Below, piece after piece: positions 56,745 through 64,000 of a DNA stretch of 64,000 nt. The position numbers and the translations under genes were made by a program. The number at the start of each line of letters is the position of its first letter. The first letter of the stretch is position 1. The notes beneath the pieces are model-generated. The model did no database searches. It was not told where the DNA came from and worked only from the letters and a program-made list of their open reading frames with translations. The DNA is taken from NCBI GenBank assembly GCA_008828725.1, contig MEHQ01002721.1, positions 722,309 through 786,308 on the forward strand. Reading direction: 5' to 3'. The stretch comes from Saccharina japonica. Taxonomy: Eukaryota > Sar > Phaeophyceae > Laminariales > Laminariaceae.

Positions 56745-57215
56745 TCGCTGGCCTTTGTGTGCTCCGGCTGGCTGTCCTAATCCTGTCGTTCTCAGTCCTA
56801 TGTCTGTGTCGCTGTTTCGGTCCATTTCATTTTCTTTCATTTCACTTTGTTTTTTTATGAAGTCGCATCTCCTCTGAGAAGCACGGTTAACTTTCTTTCT
56901 TTTTTGTCATGCTTTTTATTTGGTCTGCTTGATTGTTGATTGTTCAGTTATATTTACTTTTAATTTATTTCTTTTCGACTTTTTTCTTTTTCTCTTTCTC
57001 GTGGCATCACCTGGATTGCTAGCAGGTAGGTCTTGCCTGTCGTATAGGCGGTTGCATGTCCTGCTCTGCTTACTGCCAGCTGAGTGTAGTATCTCGTGTC
57101 GTAGTTTTGTGACACAGAAACTGTACCTTCTTTAGGATGAAGAATGCAGGACGGACACTGGGTGTCGGATGATCGACGGTAGAAAGAAAGGTTTAATCAT
57201 GTAAGAACACACACA
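56745..57215 (+). mobile_element. Family B retroposon, long but indel-rich copy
   Basis: It shares the extended 5' part with 29228-29712 (TCGGTCCATTTCATTTTCTT, CATCTCCTCTGAGAAGCACG) and the body (ACCTGGATTGCTAGCAGGTA, GATGAAGAATGCAGGACGGA). Single-base insertions and deletions occur every 20-30 bp. Confidence 0.75.
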
Positions 57216-57469
57216 CACCAGTTTAAATGTGAAAGAACACACACACAACACCACGACGTACCGTGCCACGATCATATCATCTTAGAGAGATAGATGCGCA
57301 GTTTCTAGTGGTCACAACTACGAACAGCAGAGTCTATTAATTCATAGCGTTGGCAATTTATCAGTGGCTGAATGATGACACTGCTTGAGCTCATTCATGT
57401 ATTGTAATGTAGTTGTTTTGTATTCACATTAACTCGTATTCAGTTGCTAATATAATAGTACTGGATCTA

Positions 57470-57990
57470 GACAAGGATCACGGCCCGCGTGTCAGCAAAA
57501 GTGGCTAGGCATCAGAGAATCCAAACGAACGCACACGTTAGCAGGGAAGGATAGCACAGTCGCAGAAGAGATACACCTAAAATCGCCTAAGGCATGTTAT
57601 GCGTGTCCAAACTGACTACCGCGCCGACATCTCGCAATTCGCCTACAGGCAGCATCGCCCCCCCCCCCTCTCCACTCTTTAACATGAATTTGCGACTACA
57701 GCGTAAAAACTGCCTGAAGTGCTGTCTGTACAAAAACACACGGTATGCGTGGGAACAAGATGGAGCACGCAGCTGCTGTCTGAAGTGCTGTCAGAATGAC
57801 AGTCCGCGGGCACACAGTGAAAAAGAACAGCCAACCAAAGCCATCACGTCAATAGACAATTACCCGAATCTATCCTGAACGTCCGTGTTAGGCACAGCAT
57901 TATAAACATCGACACTGATTAGGAATCGTTCCACATTGAAGGGGTCTTCCACGATCAGGCACACAGTTAAGGCACCCGGGGTCATACATA
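57470..57990 (-). mobile_element. Family D repeat, inverted copy
   Basis: AGAAGAGATACACCTAAAAT, AAACTGCCTGAAGTGCTGTC, GACAGTCCGCGGGCACACAG and ATCGACACTGATTAGGAATC are the inverted landmarks of 40860-41515. The poly-G tract appears as poly-C at 57658-57668. Confidence 0.75.
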
Positions 57991-58009
57991 CAAATTTATC
58001 GGATTGCAA

Positions 58010-58095
58010 GGATGATGATAATAATAATAGTAATAATAATAATATAATATTAATGATAATATAATATTAATGATAATAATGATACTGATACTTAT
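58010..58095. repeat. AT-rich microsatellite (ATA/AAT)
   Basis: ATAATAATAGTAATAATAAT and a doubled AATATTAATGATAATAATAT-like stretch span about 85 bp. Confidence 0.8.
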
Positions 58096-58204
58096 ACTTA
58101 CGAGTGACCTCAGATCTGAGTTCTGTGTACATGACTATTATATTATTGAAATTATACGAAGTATAGATACTTTTTTTTTTACGAATACAAATTGGACTAC
58201 AAGC

Positions 58205-58330
58205 AGTGTGTGTTGTCTTCACATTAAACCCGTTCTTTCTACTCAACCACGTCAGTACACCCAGTGCCTGTCCTGATTCCCAATCCTAGAGAGATACAAA
58301 TTCTGTGGTCACAGACTGTGAAACAGAGGA
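58205..58330 (-). mobile_element. Family B retroposon, inverted 3' fragment
   Basis: GTGTTGTCTTCACATTAAAC, CAGTACACCCAGTGCCTGTC and AGATACAAATTCTGTGGTCA match the family with many substitutions. Confidence 0.65.
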
Positions 58331-58339
58331 AAACCAAAC

Positions 58340-59150
58340 AAATATAAAACGCAAATTAATGGGTAAAGCAAGTGAGATGCTTAACGTACTGGGTACGAGA
58401 ACACAACGACACGAGCCGAACCAAAAAATAAGAAAAAAGGACAAATAAATAATAATTCTGAAATGAAACAGAATACAAATGACGCAGGGAGACTGAAGCG
58501 CCCCTACTGACTGTAGAAGAAAAACACACGTGCCCAAGAGGAACAGATAACTGCTGCACGGGCGAGGCAACATGAAAAAGAGGAAGACACCGGCGACGGG
58601 TGGAAACAAAGGGAGAAACAAGGCAAAAAAGCAAGACAGAAGACACGAGAGAGGAAAAGAGAAACATCGTTCTCAAGGCAGGCTCAAGGCGATGGTAATA
58701 ACAAGTTCCCGTCTCTGCTATAAAAACCGATACGGGGACCATGTCACACCTTCTGCCATCTCATTCCCACTCTAAAAACAAAAACAGTGCCAAAAGCCGG
58801 TACTACCTCTGCCGCGCCCCCCCCAGTGAACAAATCAACAGGAAACAAATAATAGAATTCAAGGACTAGTCGAGCCGATACCTTGCCGCACGATCTACCA
58901 TTTCGTTTCTGCATTCGTCGACAGCTGTATCAGTACGGTCGTACGTACTCCTATTATTAATATTACGAGTACGAGTAGTGTATATTAATATCACTAATAT
59001 TAATAGTGTCCTATTAATAGGTATACTGGTATACCAGGTATTATATACGAGTACGTACGTATCGTCTTTATATTCGGGACTACTATTTAATATTAATATA
59101 TTTATTATATGAGTATTTGTTACTCAGCTGGAATGTGTATACGTGTCCAC
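58340..59150. other. Low-copy stretch, no gene recognised
   Basis: Frames here (for example 58356-58742 minus) lack recognisable domains. The 58940-59110 part is rich in TATTAATA and GTACGAGTA motifs without a clear unit. Confidence 0.4.
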
Positions 59151-59158
59151 GTGTATAC

Positions 59159-59597
59159 CAGGGCATTAATTAGTGGGTCGGGTTCTGTTGCGCGCAGCGC
59201 AACAGGCGACTCAAGGAGTGTTGCGCGCACCGCAACACGCCTGAGGCGCGTGTTGCGCGCCGCAGGCGCCGCAAGCCCCCGCCGCCGCCGCCGCCGGAGG
59301 CGAAAAAAGCGAAAAAAGCGAAAAAATGGCGATCTTTGGGCGAATGTACGCCTAAAAAGCCTAAAAGATGTCCAATTACGACTATTTATCAAGAAAAAAA
59401 GACCCCCAAAATTTTTTTCTCGACCCCGGCGAGAAAAAAACGCGCAACAAATTTTTTAGCCTGCGGCGAAAATGTTGCGCGCCCAAAAACGCGTGTTGCG
59501 CTGCGCGCAACTAGCCTCGCGGCGACTGTTGCGCAAAACCGTTATTTTGGCCAAATGTTGCGCCAGCGCAACAGCGCAACACCTAATTAATGCCTTG
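59159..59597. mobile_element. hAT element 5, 439 bp, 8-bp target duplication
   Basis: Ends CAGGGCATTAATTAG and the complement of CAAGGCATTAATTAG are flanked by the perfect duplication GTGTATAC (59151-59158 and 59598-59605). The interior is unusual: many copies of TGTTGCGCG and GCGCAACA in both orientations, and a GCCGCCGCC run. It is non-autonomous; its plus frame (59109-59459, Arg/Lys-rich) is repeat-driven. Confidence 0.92.
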
Positions 59598-59920
59598 GTG
59601 TATACTGCTGTGCATGAGGCAATAAGCATGTCAATGTTGCTGTTTACAAAATAAAAAAAGAGAGTAAAGACACATTACACATATAATATGATATGATAGC
59701 TGGTAAAGACGATACCACCACCGGTAAGGTTTGCGCGGTGAAATGTGAAACACATTGTCGTGGTATCGATACGTATGATACACGCATACGATTATATACA
59801 GAGTTTTTGGTTGTACATTATTACATGCGAGCGTAGCCGGCGGCGACAGCCGCCGGCGGAGCGAAGCCCTTGTACAGAGTACAGATATACAGCATATATA
59901 CAGCAGATATACCCACATGC

Positions 59921-61525
59921 ACGGTCGCCCCGGTGGTCTGACAGGTAACCACGAAGCCTGTTAGGTTGGAGGTTGAGGGTTCGAGTCTCCGTATGGAGAT
60001 TTTTATTCTCAAATGACACCAACTACTACTAATACTGTCGAGAGCGCATATTATAGCGTGGGTAAGCACAATTCGACGAGAGTTGACGAGGGAAGAGAGT
60101 GCTGAAATCTTCTCGCGATAAAAATGCAAGGCAAGAATCGCAGTGGGGGAAGAGGGAGAAGAGCCTACTTTGTGTACTTTGTGACCCCGGATCTGAGTTA
60201 CGACTAGAGATGGGCTCCGGGAGGCAAACAAAAAAAAACGAAAACCGGATAACGAGGCGTTATTATCAAAACAAAAAACCGGATAAAACCGTTTTTTTCA
60301 GCCGGTTTTAACCGGTTTTCGGAAAACCAGTTAAAACCGGATGGTAACGTGAAACGCCTCCGAATCATTGAACATAACCGCATGTTTGGGTCTAAAACGT
60401 GCTTTCTATAAGTGGATTTCGAGCCAAAACCACAGCACACGGGGTGACGTGATTTCAAGGTGTAAAAACATTGTTGTGAAGAAGACATTGCTGGTTCACA
60501 GGTACTATACTCGTATACCTCCCCCCAAGACTATCCAGCACTGAACAGCGGTCAGCGGTTCGCATGTTGGGTTTCCAAGAGCCGGTTTAAACCGAGTTTT
60601 TTTAACGGTGCCCACCTCTAAAACCACGACCCACCGCCCACAACATAGCAATCCTATTGAACGATAAAAATGGATAGAAAAAATGAGTGCCTCGTTTCCT
60701 AAAGAAAGCTATTAATAGATGTCAATTGTATCACCCCCTTATTACTATCTTACAGTCTACTTCTGACGACGATTGACGTACAGCAATACACTGTAGTCTA
60801 TATACGTATCATATTGTAAGCTATTAATACTACGCGTATACATATACCTTGTGGGCTTCGGAAGCTTTCCTTGGCACATATATCTTCGTAGGTGACAGTC
60901 ACTCTCAGCCTTCAATTGCCGAAGGAGAAGTTCCTGGTTCCTTTGCTTTCTTCCTTCTTCGCGATTACTTGCTTCCTGTCTTTGTTTTCTATGCCTTGCA
61001 GATCAGCGTATTCGAAGGGATTTCCTGCGCGCGGTCTAACCCCTACACTAAAATCAAGTAAACATATCAACACTAATTGCAAGACAACAATTTCCACACA
61101 AAATTCAATATTTTTTTTTCTCGGACTAAAATGAAGTTTGTTTTTCAAAGAGTCCAAAAAAGTGAAAATATATTATACAGATATATGTCGTACGTGAAAG
61201 TTTTGTATACCTTGGTATAACACTATACTGCTGTGTGTATACTATTATAGGTACTGGTGGTGGTTTTATTCGGTAGATAATCAGTGAAGAAGTTGTCCCG
61301 TGCTACCGGTTTTCCAGTTTTATCCGGTTTTCGGTTAACCGGTTTAAACCGGCGAAACAAAACGTTTTTTTTTCAAAAACCGACTACTCGTACACGCCTG
61401 CTGGGTTTCCAAAAACCGGTTTAAACCGTTTTTTTTTAACGGTGCCCACCTCTAGTTACGACTAGGAAGGAGAGAGGAAGGAAGGGCGAAGATAATCAAT
61501 GGGATGGATGGGAAAAAAAAACAAA
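59921..61525 (+). mobile_element. SINE-A, split by hAT element 4
   Basis: The head CGGTCGCCCCGGTGGTCTGA and B box GGGTTCGAGTCTCC are intact. The body runs to GATCTGAGTTACGAC at 60204, then resumes at 61455 as GTTACGACTAGGAAGGAGAG and ends at GGGATGGATGGGAAAAAAAA. GTTACGAC is the hAT target duplication. Confidence 0.88.
60205..61454. mobile_element. hAT element 4, 1250 bp, inserted in SINE-A
   Basis: Ends TAGAGATGGGCTCCGGGAGG and GGTGCCCACCTCTA are flanked by GTTACGAC (60197-60204 and 61455-61462). It is an inverted relative of hAT element 3, sharing AACCGGTTTTCGG subterminal repeats and GTGACGTGATTTCAAGGTGT. It carries an extra internal block near 60500-60890 that contains another complete end (ACGGTGCCCACCTCTA at about 60606-60621), so one family member may have inserted into or recombined with another. 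No transposase core is visible. Confidence 0.88.
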
Positions 61526-61837
61526 AATGTCCCATGTCCCCATTCATTCCGCATCCCATGATGAAATCACGAACCCTTTACTCACACGACTTTCGCGTCT
61601 ATGAGCTATAACGCTATAACCCTCTATAACAAGGTTGGAGGGTCAAAGCCCATAGTTTCGCGTCAATCGTCGAGCCGACAGCGCACGCGCACACAGCAGT
61701 TATTAGGAGTCTTCCCTCTGTTCATCTTGCATTTTTTTGTGTTTTTGTTTTTTTATTTTGTCTGTCAAATCTACTGCGACACAATTTATTTTTATTTTTT
61801 ATTTTTGCACTTTTCCCCCCCGTATTTATCTCTCTTT

Positions 61838-62183
61838 CAACGTACCTGGATTGCTAGCATAATGTAGGTCACGCCTGTCGCACAAGGCGATGATTGCATC
61901 AAGATCGTGAGTTCGAGCCCCCCCTGAGTGCATGCTCCTGGGGACTTTTTCTCGCAAAAAAATGTCTTGACTAGCAGAAAGCGCGAGAGCGTGAGTTAGC
62001 AAAATTCGATGAAGATCGACGAGCGTTGGGAAGGCTGAACCCTTTGCGCGATAAAAATCAAGGCAAGAACCGTAGTGGGGGAGGAGGGAGAGTAGCCTAC
62101 TTTGTGACCCCGGATCTGAGTTACGACCAGGGAGGGAGAAAGACAGAAGTGAAAAGATGATATAAATGGGATGGGAAAAAAAA
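61838..62183 (+). mobile_element. SINE-A variant with a family B-type head
   Basis: The 5' part CGTACCTGGATTGCTAGCAT with GTAGGTCACGCCTGTCGCAC resembles the start of family B, and is followed by a B box (GAGTTCGAGCCCC), CTCCTGGGGACTTTTTCTCG and the SINE-A body to GGGATGGGAAAAAAAA. Confidence 0.75.
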
Positions 62184-62221
62184 ACTGCTTGCTGCATTAC
62201 AGCGCCCGGTACGTATCGTAT

Positions 62222-62326
62222 TTCTGTTTTATGTGTCGTGGTTGTGTGACCACATAACTTGTATATTTCTACTGATAGGATGCAGCATCGGCACGGACAC
62301 TGGGCGTGCTGGATGTCGACGGGTAC
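62222..62326 (+). mobile_element. Family B retroposon, internal fragment
   Basis: TGTGTCGTGGTTGTGTGACC, GATGCAGCATCGGCACGGAC and GCTGGATGTCGACGGGTACC match the family; both ends are missing. Confidence 0.75.
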
Positions 62327-62496
62327 CCTGTAGGGATTATTCGGTGCAATCCGGCTGTCTGGGCGATGTTCGGGGTAAACATAACTTTTGTGCAAGCCGT
62401 TGGGGGGAAGAAGCACCCGTGCAATAAACATAACGTGCTGCTGTTGTACGTTATGTGTACGTAACGAAATAAATAGACTTGCCGCCTTTGTACTAC

Positions 62497-62838
62497 CGGT
62501 CGCCCCGGTGGGCTAGCAGGTAACCACGAAGCCTGTTAAAAGTCAAGAACGTGAGTTCGAGCCCCCCCGAGTGCATGCTTGTAGGGACTTTTTCTCGCTA
62601 AAAATATTTATATATATATCTTGAATAGCGGAAAGCGCGAGAGCGTGAGTTGGCAAAGTTCGATGAAAATCGACGAGCGTTGGGAAGGCTGAGCCCTTTG
62701 CGCGATAAAAATCAAGGCAAGAACCGTAGTTGGGGAGGAGGGAGAGGAGCCTACTTTGTGACCCCGGATCTGAGTTACGACTATTAATAGGGAGGGAGAA
62801 ACACAGAAGTGCGAAGATAATAAATGGGATGGACAAAA
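62497..62838 (+). mobile_element. SINE-A, second subfamily, full length
   Basis: Head CGGTCGCCCCGGTGGGCTAG, B box GAGTTCGAGCCCC, then GTGCATGCTTGTAGGGACTT, GCGCGATAAAAATCAAGGCA, GTGACCCCGGATCTGAGTTA and AAATGGGATGGACAAAAAAA. Compared with SINE-A1 it has a different segment between B box and body (GAGTGCATGCTYGTAGGGAC). Confidence 0.85.
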
Positions 62839-63332
62839 AAAATATGTAAAATTAACATCGTCCTGTTGACCCTGGTACCTGGTAAAATATCACACCGGAG
62901 GAAGTCACCGAATTACCGGTCCCCCTATAGTGCCGTTATATACTCCAGCCAACAATACCGGCATTATATGTACGCGCGATCGAAGTATCACACTCAACTA
63001 TTAATAGCAAAGATGATCGAAGTATCACACTCAACTATTAATAGCAAATATGAGTTCGACGAAATGTTCGATGTCACAGCTGTTGTTTAAAAAATATATA
63101 TATATATATACGCGCGATCGCAGTATCACATTCAGCTTGCAGAGACGAGTTTCGGCGAAACCCTCGATCTCATCACAGACGTTTTGTGTTTGTTTCTTTT
63201 TAGTAAACATCTGTGTACGTAGCGGCAACCGGCACTACTCCGTACACTGGCGACACTGGACAATGCCATCTGTGCCAAGCGAAATCACAGGCACTATATA
63301 GTAGCGGGCAACCGGCACTATAGAGGGGCCAC

Positions 63333-63781
63333 TATTTACGGGGGGCCATGGCCGGTCGCCCCGGTGGGCTAGCAGGTATCCACGAAGCCTGTAAGCGTCA
63401 AGAAAGCGAGTTCGAGCCCCGCCGAGTGCATGCTCTTGGGCACTTTTTCTCGCAAAAAATATCTTGACTCGCAGAAAGCGCGAGAGCGTGAGTTAGCAAA
63501 ATTCGATGAAAGTCGACGAGCGTTGGGAAGGCTGAACCCTCTGCGCGATAAAAATCAAGGCAAGAACCGTAGTGGGGGAGGAGGGAGAAGAGCCTACTTT
63601 GTGACCCCGGATCTGAGTTACGACTAGGGAGAGAGAGACGGAAGTGCGAAGATAATAAATGGGATGGAAAAAAAATATATAAAAAAAATAGTAAATAGGA
63701 CCAAATATTGTGAGTAAAAATAGGTAAATGTATTGGTTTTTGTATTTACCGTAGATCCTATTTACTACGGTCACCCGTAAG
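63333..63781. mobile_element. MITE-A copy split by SINE-A
   Basis: The left end TTTACGGGGGGCCATG stops at 63350, and the element resumes at ATAGTAAATAGGACCAAATA after the SINE tail and ends TACTACGGTCACCCGTAAG. The break is at the same base of MITE-A as in the copy at 26043-26527. Confidence 0.8.
63351..63687 (+). mobile_element. SINE-A, second subfamily, inside MITE-A
   Basis: GCCGGTCGCCCCGGTGGGCT, GAGTTCGAGCCCCGCCGAGT, the standard body, and an A-rich tail interrupted by TATAT. It is of the second subfamily, unlike SINE-A1 at 26061, so the two insertions into MITE-A are independent. Confidence 0.85.
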
Positions 63782-63805
63782 ACTGCATGCTTTGCATGCA
63801 GTACG

Positions 63806-64000
63806 TCGGCGTCCCCGGTGGAATGACAGGTGAATATCGTCCCAGTTTGAGTCAAGGTCGTGGGTTCGAGCCCCCGAGTGCATGCTCGTAGGGACCTTTT
63901 CTCGCAAAAAATATCTTGAATAGCGGAAAGCGCGAGAGCGTGAGTTGGTAAAGTTCGATGAAAATCGACTAGAGTTGGGAATGCTGAACCCTCTGCGCGA
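63806..64000 (+). mobile_element. SINE-A, second subfamily, cut by window end
   Basis: A diverged head (CGGCGTCCCCGGTGGAATGA), then GGGTTCGAGCCCCCGAGTGC, the GGGACCTTTTCTCGC block and the start of the body (TTGGTAAAGTTCGATGAAAA). The 3' part lies beyond the window. Confidence 0.8.

Noticed and set aside
56439-56840. Poly-Pro (plus) and poly-Gly (minus) proteins
   Set aside because: Produced entirely by the poly-C tract.

Overview
This is a stretch of a nuclear eukaryotic genome, dominated by repeats and very poor in genes. I see no rRNA, no convincing functional tRNA and no prokaryotic operon. The best clue to the organism is a minus-strand gene built from EsV-1-7 cysteine repeats (C-X4-C-X15-C-X2-H followed by an MVDV tail). 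That family is known from Ectocarpus virus EsV-1 and is strongly expanded in brown algae, so a brown alga (Phaeophyceae) or related stramenopile is the most likely source. The rest of the window fits this: GT-AG introns, a very long Gly/Ser/Ala-rich terminal exon, and many MITEs and SINEs. The assignment is an inference from one family.

Layout. 1-3830 is a satellite array with a unit of about 775 bp. 3831-5660 is low-copy sequence with one CCAAT/TATA/CRE-like cluster. 5880-8930 holds several minisatellites. 9014-12955 and 13126-17059 are two nearly identical 3.9-kb copies separated by simple repeat and a single N at 13125; this may be an assembly duplication at a contig join. 16477-21791 (minus) holds the EsV-1-7 gene: three exons joined by phase-2 introns, and a degenerate extra exon inside the large intron. 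22019-23113 is a foldback-like element with inverted ends and a 42-bp repeat core.

From 23.4 kb to the end, the window is a graveyard of nested mobile elements. It contains: four hAT-type elements with perfect 8-bp target duplications or matching termini (27376-28762, 36431-37259, 59159-59597, 60205-61454) and a diverged fifth (31571-33093); Tc1/mariner-type MITEs with TA duplications; a palindromic MITE family (here MITE-A) in about ten copies; a TIR family (here MITE-E); a tRNA-derived SINE family with a poly-A tail (here SINE-A); a retroposon with an (AC)n tail (here family B) in about fifteen copies; and a longer family D that shares its 3' end with B. Two hAT elements keep transposase relics: a BED-type zinc-finger start (27880-28127, minus) and a C-terminal hAT dimerisation region (32130-32469, plus).

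The nesting gives a relative chronology: MITE-A was later hit by SINE-A, B and MITE-E, and SINE-A was later hit by hAT and Mutator-like elements. All family names (A, B, C, D, E) are working labels used only here. All homology calls are from reading the sequence; no database search was run.
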